DNA of 62,000 nt from Gnetum montanum (GCA_015680685.1 MNCI01002682.1:1271221-1333220), one strand, 5' to 3'; positions 1-11,349 are shown, numbered from the stretch's first letter. Notes: generated by a model from the letters alone, not told the origin. Made by a program: numbers and translations.

Positions 1-57
1 AGTGATACTTCTTCTCTATCAAGTTCTGAAGAAGATATGTCTTCAGATGAAGAATGA

Positions 58-1113
58 AATAACAATGAGGAAAATGGATATAGTCTTCGATCTAAGGAAA
101 GACTAACTACTTCTAGACCCCCTAATGTTATTCCTTATCCATCTACTAAGAGAAGAGATTTTGAGCCAAGTAGAAAGGATAAGAATAAAGGTAAAGACAA
201 TCAAGTGGAGCAAAGCACTCCAAATCAGTCTTTTAGTAAATGGATAAAGAGATCAAGCTTTATTGGTGATGGAGAATATGATTTGATAGAAGAGCCTAAA
301 CATGTTAAGGCCAATATTAGCCTCTATCAGTTGCTTCAAATAGGAGATCAGCAAAGAAAGGCTTTAGAGTTCATTAAAGGTAAAAGGAGAGTTAGAGAAT
401 CAGAGTTAAGTTATGTGTCTAATAATGATGAGAAGTTAAAGACTTCATATGATAAGGAAGCTCCTCCTTTTTTCTTGACAATGAAATTGAAAGATAAATA
501 TTTACATAATTTTTTGGTTGATTCTGGAGCTACATCTACTATAATGCCATTGTCTATATGTAAGCAACTTGGTTTGATTCTTGAAAAATCAAATAAAAAT
601 ATTGTTCAAGTGGATAAAAGTAGAGTGAAGATTGTGGGTCAATTACCAAATGTCCTATTGGAAATTGCTTCTAAACCTCGCATTAAGAGTAGAGTAACTA
701 TTCAAGTGGCAGACATACTAGATTCACATAGTCTCTTATTAAGTAGAAGTTGGAGCAAGAGTTTCTCAGGTTACATATCAATAGATTATTCTCATATGTG
801 GTTACCTTGGAAAGGAGAACCAAATCAGATATACATCTATAGCGAACCTTTCATGATTGATAACATTACTTCAAATGGAAAAAGTAAGATGGTTGAAAAA
901 GGAGCTATTGAAAACAAAATTTGTACACTCCAAGAAAATGAGAATTCATTTGAGAAAGAAGATGAGAGGATTGCTGAAGACAAATCTCAAGAGGATCAAG
1001 TTGAAAGCCCCAGTGAGCCAAAAAGTAATAGAAATATTGCTTATGAGATGGTTAGAGATATGAGGATGCCTACTAGTGTAATCCTCCCCATTCTCTTCCC
1101 ATCTCAAGAATAG
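58..1113 (+). CDS. Element K: gag-pro C-terminal part with retropepsin
   Basis: An open frame runs from just after a TGA at 55-57 to a TAG at 1111-1113; the first in-frame ATG is only at 481, so this is the end of a longer polyprotein that starts outside the window. A low-complexity Lys/Ser-rich stretch is followed by a segment ending in ISLYQLLQI (about 318-350), of the kind that precedes the protease in plant Ty3/gypsy proteins. The aspartic protease motif LVDSGATSTIMP (about 514-549) keeps the catalytic Asp-Ser-Gly. The C-terminal about 80 residues are Glu/Lys/Ser-rich. No reverse transcriptase follows: 205 bp after the stop comes a polypurine tract. It is unusually intact for this window. 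Protease identity is clear; the family assignment is inference. Confidence 0.7.
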   Translation, partial: NNNEENGYSLRSKERLTTSRPPNVIPYPSTKRRDFEPSRKDKNKGKDNQVEQSTPNQSFSKWIKRSSFIGDGEYDLIEEPKHVKANISLYQLLQIGDQQRKALEFIKGKRRVRESELSYVSNNDEKLKTSYDKEAPPFFLTMKLKDKYLHNFLVDSGATSTIMPLSICKQLGLILEKSNKNIVQVDKSRVKIVGQLPNVLLEIASKPRIKSRVTIQVADILDSHSLLLSRSWSKSFSGYISIDYSHMWLPWKGEPNQIYIYSEPFMIDNITSNGKSKMVEKGAIENKICTLQENENSFEKEDERIAEDKSQEDQVESPSEPKSNRNIAYEMVRDMRMPTSVILPILFPSQE

Positions 1114-1301
1114 TCCATGAACAAAGGACTTAATAATGTACAGTTTGTTTATTTTGTTAGGAATGAGGTTTTTAAACCACCGAACCTTATGTTTGATGGA
1201 AATTTTCCTCCAAAAAGATTTCTATTCAGTTGTAAAAATTCAATGGAAGTTTCAAGTACAAGTTCAGTTTTAAAATGAGGCATGCATAAATTTCTTTAAG
1301 C

Positions 1302-1318
1302 TTTTAAGGGGGTAGAAA
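1302..1318 (+). other. Polypurine tract-like site of element K
   Basis: The purine-rich stretch AAGGGGGTAGAAA lies directly before TGTTGGCACATT, the layout of a polypurine tract followed by the TG of a 3' LTR. It is about 190 bp after the gag-pro stop. The matching 5' LTR is outside the window, so this cannot be confirmed here. Confidence 0.45.
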
Positions 1319-1445
1319 TGTTGGCACATTTTGGCCATTTCATGGAACAGAGATATGAGATGATTGAAACCATGGCTCAAGTCTGAAGAATTCCACAAAA
1401 GTTAACTAACCACGAAATTGGAATAAAATGAAATTCAAGAGGATG

Positions 1446-1746
1446 TAGTACAATGTTCTTATTGTGGCTACTCATGTTGTTGAATTTAATGTTTTCAAAA
1501 TCAAGGGATGATGACATTGCAATTGGGAATGTTAGCATGAAGGTTTATCTAGAGTCAAAAGAAAATGGTGTGTCAATTGCAGATATTTCTCTAGCTTATG
1601 GTAGGGTAGCCCTAGTTACTTTAACTATAATAAAGACACAAGAGTTTCTTATTGGAAAGCCATGGACATTTGATACTTTTGAGAATGCTTTCAAAATGCA
1701 CAATTTTCAAAGACACACGGATCGGCTGGCTTTGTGTAAATTATGA
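1446..1746 (+). pseudogene. Xanthine dehydrogenase fragment (FAD-domain C-terminus)
   Basis: Reading 1507-1746 gives RDDDIAIGNVSMKVYL, then SLAYGRVALVTL, then KTQEFLIGKPWT. This matches the end of the FAD-binding region of plant xanthine dehydrogenases (R-D-D-D-I-A-I ... A-Y-G-G-V-A ... K-T-E-E-F-L-I-G-K-x-W). The preceding part (1446-1506) continues in another frame, so at least one frameshift is present. Only about 100 of the roughly 1,350 residues of the family are here, with no catalytic molybdenum domain. It is a captured or dispersed gene fragment, not a functional gene. Confidence 0.65.
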
Positions 1747-2019
1747 AGAGAATGGGGAGTCCTAAATTGATGCAAACCCGGGACAATACCCGAAATCCAA
1801 CTGGACGTCATTTTTCAGGCAGCATTCAAAAGAGATACTGGACACTCCTAGCCATGAAATAGATGATATCAGAGGTTGCTGCTGTACTAGTAACATTTAG
1901 TCACAAGCCAAAACCCAGAAACAGAAAGAATAATCATCATTCCTAGTGCCAATGAGGTGTTAGCCTAGTGAATTATTTTTTTAAAGAAAGGAAGAAAAGC
2001 CATTGGCAGCCAATGAAGA

Positions 2020-2745
2020 ACAGTGGAGGTCTCCCAACGAGAAAAGTAACCTAACATGGGTGAGCCACACTCTCAGGGCCAAAAATGCAGCAAAATCAGG
2101 AACACATCAGTCGACAAAACAAATGTCGCTTCCAACAGTTCCAGCAAACACCACACCATGAAACGAAATAACAACAATACAGTCGCCTGTCAACGCCACT
2201 CCACTTTTGCCACAACTTCACTGCAAAAATGATTCCTGTGCCCATCAAGAAGCAGCTGACAGAGTTCAAGGCCAACGCGGTGGCCAGAAAAAAAAATACG
2301 GTGGGCGCTGGTGGAGAGGACGGCGGTGGCATTGGCATGACGTTGTGGACGTACGCCAACAGAAACGCACGGCCGCGGCATTCATGAAAATGGCCATGGC
2401 GTAGTGAGGCCATGAGTATTTTTCGCAGGTTTCTGCAGCAAGGGTTTAAGGTTACAAAAATTCACAAATTTCCTAACTTAACAGAGCATCGCCACTGAAC
2501 GCCACGTCAATGGCGTTCTTCTTGGCCCTTTTGGAGCACAACGATCTTGCCTTGCGCATAACCTCCTTCTACACCGCCGCGGACCTTCTTTGTGGAGGTC
2601 GCATTTACGCTGTCATTGACCCAGACTGCGGTTTCGCAAACTAGCACGGCAAGGAATTCAGTTCATACAAGAGCAACGATTTCTCAAACTACTCCCTCGA
2701 TGACAACATCAACAGCGACTGGTTAAGGAGCTACGACACACAGCC
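2020..2745. other. GC-rich stretch, probably host-derived, unidentified
   Basis: This stretch is visibly richer in G+C and CpG than its surroundings. Short plus-strand open segments exist: 2231-2386 (MIPVPIKKQLTEFKANAVA...) and 2511-2745, broken by one TAG. The second contains KEFSSYKSNDFSNYSLDDN, faintly like the F-x-x-Y repeats of BURP-type polygalacturonase beta-subunit proteins. I cannot identify either with confidence; they lie between two recognisable host gene fragments. Confidence 0.35.
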
Positions 2746-2789
2746 ATGGCGGCAGCAGAGCAACGAACCGATAGCAACGGAAATCGCGT

Positions 2790-3018
2790 ACGGGCTGGAA
2801 AAGAACAAAAGAAGCTACAGTTCCTGCAACAGGACAACGATGGTAGTATTATTCCGACGGAGGACAACATTGTGGCTCAAGATGGTGCTGGCAATTTTTC
2901 GAGCATTACTGATGTTATCAAGGCGGCCCTAATAACAATGTGCATATCATCTATGAGAAAGCAGGAGTTTACCAGGAGTATGTTTTGGTTCCCAATTCTA
3001 AGAAGAATAAAGATGTAA
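2790..3018 (+). pseudogene. Pectinesterase fragment
   Basis: The frame at 2866-2928 reads NIVAQDGAGNFSSITDVIKA, the conserved start of the plant pectin methylesterase catalytic domain (VVAQDGSGNFKTI.EA). After a frameshift near 2928-2933 it continues as IYEKAGVYQEYVLVPNSKK, matching the next conserved block (Y-V-I-x-x-K-A-G-V-Y-x-E-x-V). The preceding QFLQQ ... IIPTED fits the linker before the domain. The catalytic Asp and Gln blocks further downstream are absent. It is a truncated, frameshifted copy of a cell-wall enzyme gene that lies in retrotransposon DNA. Confidence 0.7.
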
Positions 3019-3325
3019 GGCCATTCGGTACATGGCCAGAGAGGCTATAGATCAGGAAGTGTTTAATATTTTTAATGGTTTTTTGATCAAGTATAAAAAT
3101 CACACGTGGTCCCCGAAATGTAGATTAATTCCATCAAGTTAGGGACCAATAGATATATATTTATTATGATTACTATCTCTATTACTATGATCTAAAGAAA
3201 ATATTTTATGATTTAAAAAGGAAAAGACAATTATGGGATATTTGTGTAACATCCTATAAAAGGAGACATTTGGCTATTATCCCTTTTATTCCTATATAAC
3301 TAAATTGCAGCATTTTTATCTCTTT

Positions 3326-3341
3326 GGTGGTTGAAACCACC
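3326..3341. repeat. Small perfect inverted repeat
   Basis: GGTGGTT and AACCACC are separated by 2 nt. It lies just upstream of a 24-bp tandem repeat and the TATA-like box near 3490. Confidence 0.5.
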
Positions 3342-3356
3342 CAAAATTGTTGTAAC

Positions 3357-3425
3357 TTACCTAACTTGTTGGGCAAGTAACCTCCTAACTTGTTGGGCAA
3401 GTAATCTCCTAATTGGTTGGCCAAG
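3357..3425 (+). repeat. 24-bp tandem repeat, three units
   Basis: Units of the type CCTAACTTGTTGGGCAAG plus TAACCT are repeated three times with few differences. They lie 65-130 bp upstream of a TATA-like box, so they may be LTR U3 enhancer-type repeats. Confidence 0.7.
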
Positions 3426-3489
3426 TTACTTGGGAGAGAAGTTAGGTGAGATATTTTTAAATATGTAACTTCCCTACCTACCTTGGAAC

Positions 3490-3499
3490 CCTATAAAAA
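3490..3499 (+). promoter_or_regulatory. TATA box of presumed K LTR
   Basis: CCTATAAAAA lies after the three-unit tandem repeat. A further CCTATAAAAG lies near 3251. Either could be the LTR promoter; no transcript evidence is available. Confidence 0.4.
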
Positions 3500-4439
3500 G
3501 GCTTCAGGGGTCAAGGAGGAGAGGATCATCATGATAACATTGGGTCTCACACATCACACTTGGGATCAAAGAAGATTTGTAAAGAAGATTGCTTGCAAGA
3601 TGGCTTGCTAGAATAAAGATTTCAGCCTCTTTGTCATGGTCCTGTGAGTTATGCATTTCATTTTTTGTTTTGTTTAAATTGTTTAGCTAGTGGTTTAGAT
3701 AGTATCATCCTTGGCAAGTAATTTTGGGATTTTTAGATTGCTCTTATTGTTCTTGTTGCCCGATAGAAATTTCTATTAAAATTTTGCCATAGAAGCGCTT
3801 GTGTTTAAAAGCCTTAAGAGCATTTTAGTAGTAAATTTCATTATTGTGCAACGTGTGGGAACTGCTATTGGGATTGTTGTAAGAGAGCCTCTGTTTGTAG
3901 TCACGCCGTTGAACAATTCAGTAGTCGAGAGGGTTCAGAAAATCTTTGGTATTTTGATGGGACCAGAATAGCTTCTTTTTATCTTTAAAGTGAATTCTCG
4001 TGGTATTTCAATCAGAAATTGTCAAGTCTTTTAAAGGTTCTGTTTGAATGCAATCGTTGACATCTATTATCTAGTCAAAATGGAGTCTCGTACGTGGTAG
4101 TTTACGCAGCAATTTTTGGTAGCATAATAGGATTGTCTTGAAGATATTGCTTGTTTGAGCCTTGGAAGTTTGAACAATTCGTAGATATTGAATTTGGGAT
4201 AGCTTTATTGCGAAGTGTTTACTCGTGTCATTTTACCTTGTTTAAATATTTGAGGTCTACACAAATCTACTTTCTTTTCTTTTCTACTTATTTCCATCAA
4301 ATCTTGCTCTATTTCTAGTTTTCTTGTGGAACTATCTCTTTCTTTGGGGAAAATTAGGAGTAGATTGCGGAGTTGTGCTCAAATGTTTTCGCAAAATTTT
4401 ATTTGTTACAAGTAGGTATTATAAGGATCGCGTAGACTA

Positions 4440-5412
4440 GGCAGTTGAACAAAATAGGAAATTTTCAACAACTCACAGTACTTGGCAAAGTTGGCTGAAT
4501 CTCTTTAAAGTAAGTAATTTGTAGTTTACACACAACGCAATCGTTCCATTTCTCACAACCGCACGCTGCAACAGCACACACACATACTCACATTAACTAC
4601 TGAGTTTATTTGGAGGTATCTGGGCCTTGGTGTTGCCAGAGACCAGTAGGCACCTAAATCCTATTCGAGGACACTCATTGGTGGTCAGATCCCAAACGGT
4701 CGCCAACAGTAAACGAATGGATTTTCTTCCTATAGTTCATACCAAACTTACTATAAATGATAACTACACTGAAAGTACATGATCGTTGCAACCTACACAT
4801 TGACACCAATCTATCAGCAATCATGGTAGTAGTGCATAGATCCAAAAATAGCCACACCAACCCTATAAATACCCAATGTGAACACCATTTTTAGGTTCCA
4901 AACACTTTTGCATTTTCAAAACTTTGGCTTTTTTTGCAACCCTTGGAAGTAGTTCCAAACTATACACCTATAACATTAATTTTGGCATTTTTCACAACCC
5001 ACAAAACCCATTGCAACCTTATTTTCACTTTTTGGGAATAGAAACTAGCATTACACTCAATAGAGAGACTCCCATGTAGTTGCCATTGCACCAAAAAGTG
5101 ATTATACATTTTCATAATCACATTATAGACCCTAGTGGAAACTAATGAAAAGTTGCTAGAAACTAAAGCTAGGAAGAAACTAGATCATGGAGTTCCAGTA
5201 GAACATAGCCTACCTTCTCCAATGAACTTCAAGCTCATGCAAGCAACTTCTGGTACCCTTGGCATAAAATTAGTACTTCATGAACCTTATTATTTATTTT
5301 TATTTAAATGAAGTATTTTTCATGTTATGCAAGTTTTAATTTATGTTTCCATTTACATGTTTGTTTTTGAAACCTTCATTTCCATTTTCAACTTCATTTT
5401 TGTTTCCATTTT
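4440..5412 (+). mobile_element. LTR H, left part (T-family-like), interrupted by element A
   Basis: A TATA box (4862-4871) has the same ACCCTATAAATACCC context as the LTRs of E and F. The remainder of this LTR, recognisable by its U5 sequence, resumes at 17153 on the other side of element A. The left border is not defined; I see no TGTGAAACACC start, so 4440 is approximate. The stretch 4130-4440 holds nothing else I can name. Confidence 0.45.
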
Positions 5413-6325
5413 TGATGAGTAGTGGAGTAATCCAACACCCATTCATACAAGTCACAGGTATGCACATGTGACTAGATTGTAACCCATTAGCAAGGAAATG
5501 TGAATATGATAGTAATTGGTTACAATTTGGGATCATTGTCTTTCCACATGATCTAGTGAAATTTATGGCTATGGTTTAACTCAGAATGAAATATATGATA
5601 AATGATGTTGTGTAGGCCATATTAATCCTAGTAAACATGATGAAAGGATAATAATTTCTAAGTTTAAGTAAATAGTAAATAAATCTATTCTATACTAAGT
5701 TATGGATATTTATTCTTGATTTTCCATACATGTCCTGGGCTTATGTAATCTTTATTAGGATTACCAAGTACTTCACTACTGAGTGAACCAAGCAATAGTA
5801 TTATTGGATTACCAAACGATCACACTTTATCCTTGAAATCAGTCATATCCATTCCATATGCTAATCAACAGTAAAAGTAAAGTGTATGGGAAAGTAAAAC
5901 ATTAACTATCGATATAATAAATATTCATCTATATGAAAATTGTAAACATTATTCTAAATAAAGAAGTAAACTAGGAGAATGTTACAATAGTATGAAATAG
6001 CTCAATCTTTATTGTTGGTTAGACTTGTACCTAAGTACAAGAGGCTTGAATAAAGACTTCATACACTATGTCATACTATACTATGGGCATTCACACTTCT
6101 AATCACTTTAGACTAACTTACAAAAATAAATTGAAAGAGTTTTAGTAAGAGTGGACGAAATTGTGTGTTGGACCGTGCACCTAAGTGTCATATTTATAGG
6201 TAGGCACATGTCCCGCAATATTGGATATTTGACATTGTAGCTTGTGGTTTGACATTGGATATGTGATATCACAACTCAAATATTGAATACATGATATTGT
6301 AGTTGATAAAAAATTCATCTTATCA
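5413..6325 (-). repeat. Element A 3' LTR
   Basis: It aligns along its whole length with 16241-17152. A minus-strand TATA box (CCTATAAATA) lies at 6191-6200. The polypurine side (6326-6345) reads ATCATGGAGGTA on the minus strand, directly before TGATAAG. Confidence 0.85.
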
Positions 6326-8554
6326 TACCTCCATGATTAACTAAAAACTTGTCCTTGAGTTAAAAAAAATAAGGATAGAGTTCCTTACAAAATTAAGAGG
6401 TAGATTTGCATGACTGATTAACTATATACATGATTCTTGAATGCTATAATGGTGTTTCACAAAAATTGACAAAAGACATGACATGATAATTTTGAAATAA
6501 AATAAACAAAAATTGGATGGAGCACGATGTAGCTTATATAGTGTTTGGTGGTGGTGGCTCCTCCATTGGTTACTTCCCCTTGTCATTAGGTTTCTAAAAT
6601 TTGTATCTGTTGAGTAATGCCTAAAGTTTATCTTTCTTCGTTCTAGGGTCATGCACCATCCATGCTTTTTGTGTGATGTGTGATTGAGCTGGTACATCCC
6701 ATGGACATGGCAATTGTAGAAACATTTGATTAGGTTTGACATACCATGCTACAAATTGTCTTGTCTCTTCCTCAAATTCCATGGCATTGGCTCGTAACTC
6801 ATAATAATTAGATAAACTTTGGGCCAAGTTTGTGGCAATGTCTTTATACCCTTGGTAGCTAGCCTTAACTACCTCTATTTTAGAGTTTTCCATCTAAAGT
6901 TTCTATAGAGCATCTTTTTGATATGTAAATGTATTTTCATATAATGCATACATGGCTACTACTTGCTATTATAATTTAGTTTTGGGCCTACCTACTATTA
7001 ACATGCCTAGGTTAGCATAACAAAGGGTAGCTAACCCCTTGTATTCTTTTAGATCATCTACCTAAAAATCTTTATTCTTAACTTCCGCTTGATGGATATG
7101 GGCCATGCCATCGAAGATGGGCTACCAATGAAGATTTTTTGTTGAAATGGCTTTGATTTGGGCCTTTTCCATTTGAAATTCTTTCTCATTGATCTACTTA
7201 TACATTCCCACTTGATCACAAAAGTGTTCTTTAAAAATTTCATGTTTCTTTACCTTATTTTACCATGCACTTATTTCAATAACTAGTTTCTGATGGATAG
7301 CACGTACCTCCTTTATTGAGAGGGTTCTATTTTCTCATGCGAGGTGGCTCATGTCTTGGTTAACCCTTACTAGTTGTTTTCTTAACTAATGGATGCTTTC
7401 CTCTAGGATGTTCTTTTATTCCACCATAGTGGTTAACCATATATTATGTTCAATGAGTTGCTTATTCTCTTCTTGTGTTGTCGTGAGTGCCTTAGCATGT
7501 GCATACATTTGGGCTTTAGCTACTAAGGAATTCCACACTACTTTCTTCTTCTCATTCTCCATTTACTTATTATGCTTAATTAGGTGATTCGTTTGTTCTA
7601 TTTTGAATTGCTCCAACTAGTTAGGATAAATTAAGTGGAATATCTACATTTAGCTCTCAGGGTTATGAACTCTTCCTATAATATGAGGATTTGATTCTCT
7701 ACATGCTTTGCCCTAGTCTTTGCCATGACCAACTTACCCTTAGTTATAATGAGTTTAGACTATACTTTAGTGAAATTACTTGGAATGTTGAAAATAGTTG
7801 TCAATACTTATCCAATCTATAGTATTCAGTCTAACATATCTTCATGATCTACAAGAGCCATTAATATTTCAACTAGCATTTGAGCATCCCTAGCTCTAAT
7901 CAAATCTACTGGTGGCACAACAAGTACATTAAATGATTCTTTAATGTGATCTATGATCACTTCTACTACTCCTGTTGCATTTTGATGTTGCATAACCACA
8001 ACTATGGCTCCTTCTCCAATCTCAAGAATTACTTGGAATGATGAATTTTTTCCACAAATCTATTGTGACCATTAGGCCTCTCCTCCTAGCTACAATGATA
8101 TTTATTCACTTGTAGGGTTTGTGGAAACTATTGGCTGTATGTCACTATTACTTACTTTGTAGAGGTTGTTCTCATCATGTGTTTGCCAAGTAATGGTCTT
8201 TGTAATCTATTGTAGATGACTTTGTGGACCCTTTAGTGTGTGTCAAAACATCAAGTAAAATGGATTCAAAAGTTATTTGCATGGTTGTATGGTTATTGTG
8301 TTTGTAGGACTATGTACGTTGAGCTAAAGAGAACAAGGAACAAAATGTATAGAGCTCAAAGGAAAAGGTCATCCACATGGGTTTCAAATGATCATGCAAG
8401 AATCCTAAAGAACTTGGACAAGGACCTGATATTGTACAAGCAAATTTGGCATCCTTAAAACATGTGGATATCAAAGCTATGGAAAAAGAATGATGAATTA
8501 AAAGGATGAAGAAAGTAAACAAAGATGCCTTGCAAGAATTTGAGTGCACTCAAA

Positions 8555-8785
8555 CAAAGATGTCTTCAAAAACAACAAGATATGTTTCTTAGACAAATAT
8601 GTCTTTCACAAGGAAAAGACATCTTTACAGAATGTAGACCAAGTTTAGAAAGGCATCTTCCATAAGACAAAGATGTCTTCTAGAATGGAGATTTCAGAAA
8701 GATGTCTTTCAAGAAACAAAGATGTTTTCTCAAAATTGAAGGAAAATTCAAAGAGATGTCTTAGGCATGAAGAAGATGTTTCCCC
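8555..8785 (+). repeat. Degenerate GATGTCTT-motif repeat
   Basis: AGATGTCTT, AAGACATCT and close variants recur about ten times in 230 bp, in both orientations, inside the 1.2-kb insertion. Irregular spacing. Confidence 0.5.
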
Positions 8786-9401
8786 ATGAGCACTAATGAC
8801 CATTGGCTAGTGATTGCACAAGTTCTGAGAAGGATTTAGAAATGTGGTAGCTATAAGAATACTTGATGTGCATTGGGAAAAGTGCAAGCCTTATTGTATC
8901 ATTGTATAATCATTTATAATCTATGAATTCTCTATTGCTCATCATTGTCTTATTGTTTTGGCATTGTAGAGTGTGTTATACCTAACTATACAAGGATCAG
9001 AAAACTAAGTTGCAATCATCCCTTGTAATTCTTATTCTTATTTCCCTACAAGGTTGATGTGCTTGAGCTTATTCAGATCTTATGGGATTGAGTTTTTGGT
9101 GCTATGGTACAACACTTTGGTGCAAAGATTAAGATTGTAAAGGTTGTGGAAGCCTTGAAACCACATTTTCAAGCTTGACAAGACCTTATGGGGTTGAGTG
9201 ATTAGTGTTGCAGTGCAACAATTTGAAGTGGGGCTTGAAGACTATACAAGGTGTGGATCCTTCAATCACATTTTAAGAGAAACAAAGTACAAATGTGTAC
9301 TTATGATCTACCCTCTAAGTATGGACTACCCAAGTTGGGGAATCATGTTAAATTTAGTGTGTATTCTTTGTTTGTTTAACTTTTAATTTGGGAAACTTAT
9401 T

Positions 9402-9440
9402 CATCTTCCCCCACCCCGCCACCCCCCAAACCACNAAGTT
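9402..9440. other. C-rich run with an undetermined base
   Basis: A run of C tracts (TTCCCCCACCCCGCC, then ACCCCCC) sits in AT-rich DNA, and the only N of the window is at 9435. On the minus strand it has four G-runs and could fold as a G-quadruplex or be a polypurine tract. The N suggests the assembly was uncertain here. Confidence 0.5.
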
Positions 9441-10944
9441 CAATGATCCATAGGCTCATGGATGGCCTATAATCCTACAACAACTTTGGAACTTGTGATT
9501 GTTGTTGTTCTTCTTGTTGTTGGCCACTATGTTCCACTTTCTATTGTTGTTTAGTAGTTTATGTTGTTTTCTCAGCATTAATTTGTTCCTCACCTTGGTC
9601 CTTTCTTGGTGGTGCTGGCTATACTAGTTCAACATACGAGGCATTATAGGCCTTCCTAGGAATGTCATTGGTATACCCTAGATTCTAGAACATTTGCATA
9701 GCTTCCTGATAAGGCAAAGAAATGGAAATGTTGGCTTCCCTACCTTCTTTTTTTCAAACTACCTCTAGATCTCCATGAATAGAGTTTTCCAAGATTTGCA
9801 TTATACTTTTCTATCAAAATCACACTTCCTATGACTACATAGGTGGATAATCTATTTAATCCTTTTGTTAAGAATAAGTGATATTTTCCAATGCTGAAAT
9901 AAATTCTTTTCTCTAGAGTTAACTCATTGTATCCCTTTTCTTCTTTGCCATATGTCCATTTTAGCCATAGTCTTTTGGTTTCGGTGTCTAATCTGGTGAA
10001 CAGATGTGCTACTATTGCCACTTCATTGGATATGTTTAAAGCATCAGCTATTACCTTGAATAAATATGAAATAGAGACTCCTTCAATGTTGATTGTAGTA
10101 CCTTCTTCTTTATTATGCTATAATTGATAAGTCTCCCCTAGATACCATTCACCACTAGTTGAAAGTGTGGGCCATAGCAATGATGCTTGAAGTTGCATTC
10201 TTATCACTTCCAAAAAAAATTCTATGAATGGGCCAAAGTTCATTTTCACAATTATTGTTGTCAAGATTGAATTTTCTTGAATAACTTGGAGGTATTCTAG
10301 TGGAAACGTGAGACGTTATCCCTATAATTTTGGTTCCTCTACCTCTTCTTGAGTTGACTATCTGGTAGCAAGAGTGTCCTGATGAATGTTAAAGGATTGG
10401 GCTTCTTGCTTCACATGTTCTAGGTCTTGTTCTCCTATTCAACCTCTACCTTGGCCACTTAGTCTTTCACTTGTGGGTTGTGAGGGTCCTTCAATTACTC
10501 CTCTTTTTGGGTCCATCTACAATCATTAAGGATTTTAGAACTATTAGAAGTTTTACTTTGATTTAGATAGCCTCTTTCCTTTTCCATATCCTTTATTAGA
10601 TCAATTCTTAGCTCATTATGATTATAGAGTTAGAAAAATTGTCAAAAAGAAACCCCATAGGCATTAATTTCCTTATAACCCTTCATAGTTATCCATTTTG
10701 TTCTTGTGTATAGCTCATTATGAGGATTATTTAAGTGTTTCTGGCTTGATCTTTATTAAGAATTTTCAAGTTTTCCTTTAGTCTTACCCTTAAAATACCC
10801 TACTGATATTAGGAAATTTTGAAAAATTAGCTTAGAGCTTCATTGGTATCACCCTCCCACAACTAAAATGAGCACTCTAGGATCAAATGAATTTGAAAAT
10901 CATGAAAATCAAAGTGGAAACAGTCTGGGATCTTCATTTAAGTG

Positions 10945-10995
10945 CCTAACAATATATATAGTTTTTGTTTACCTAATATCGAATATTCGATAATG
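10945..10995 (-). promoter_or_regulatory. Element A internal promoter-like site: palindrome plus TATA
   Basis: A perfect 16-bp palindrome TATCGAATATTCGATA (10977-10992) is followed on the minus strand, 16 bp further, by CTATATATATTG (10961-10950). ORF3 starts about 435 bp downstream. B and C have the same order of features at about the same distance. Confidence 0.5.
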
Positions 10996-11349
10996 GGGAT
11001 TCAATATTGGAGGGGCCTTGAAATCAAATGAAAAATTTCCAATTTTCTCTTGATTTATGATGAATAAAAATGAGTTCTTGGAAATTTTTGGAAAGTATAA
11101 AACATGTTCAAAGGATCTTGGACTAGGAATGATGCATATTTAGTGAAAATTTGGCATAGAAAATGTATGAAGAAGGAATCTTGAGTTATGAAAGTATATT
11201 AATTGTTGATGAGATGGATGAGAATAGAGTGAATTATTTTGTATAGAATGGAGTTATGTGATGTAAATGGAAGCTTTAATTAACATTTATTGATCATGTA
11301 ATGTTCAAGATGATGTGGAATTATTGGACAAGTATATGATACAATAGCT

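Larger units (their letters stand above)
1319..4130 (+). mobile_element. Presumed 3' LTR of K carrying host gene pieces
   Basis: The left edge is taken from the TG after the polypurine tract. TATA-like boxes occur near 3254 and 3490, and the right edge is only a guess near 4125-4130 (GCAGCA followed by TTTTTGGTAGC). At about 2.8 kb this would be a long LTR. It contains fragments of xanthine dehydrogenase and pectinesterase and a GC-rich stretch, so either the LTR captured gene pieces or the pieces were inserted separately. Low confidence in both borders. Confidence 0.3.
8225..9440. mobile_element. Unidentified 1.2-kb insertion in ORF3 of A
   Basis: Homology to ORF3 of C stops near 8225 and the coding character returns near 9440. 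The inserted stretch has no coding capacity that I recognise. It contains many copies of a GATGTCTT-type motif between 8555 and 8780, and it ends in a C-rich run. Removing it gives an ORF3 length close to that of B and C. It could be a solo LTR or a small non-autonomous element; target duplications are not evident. Confidence 0.45.
6534..10516 (-). pseudogene. Element A ORF3 (post-pol coiled-coil protein), decayed
   Basis: It starts with MDPKRG at 10516, 435 bp after an internal TATA-like site, and ends EEPPPPNTI-stop at 6534. B and C have the same beginning region (NFGPFIEF, then EWYLGETY) and the same C-terminal block (AWYVK ... VHDP ... KGK). The middle is rich in Glu/Lys/Leu heptads and is likely a coiled-coil. 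In-frame stops are mostly TAG. Without the foreign 1.2 kb at 8225-9440 it would be about 2.77 kb, equal to ORF3 of C. Its position corresponds to the env-like ORF of Athila elements, but I see no convincing signal peptide, glycoprotein feature or membrane anchor. Function unknown. Confidence 0.7.

Noticed and set aside
2096-2413. Minus-strand 105-residue reading with hydrophobic segments
   Set aside because: It lies opposite a GC-rich stretch whose flanking gene fragments are on the plus strand. No recognisable family; probably a shadow.
4125-4160. TTTTTGGTAGCATAATAGG as a primer-binding site ending a 5' LTR
   Set aside because: It resembles the common TGGTAnCnnAG form only partly, and the upstream LTR follows a polypurine tract, so it should be a 3' LTR.
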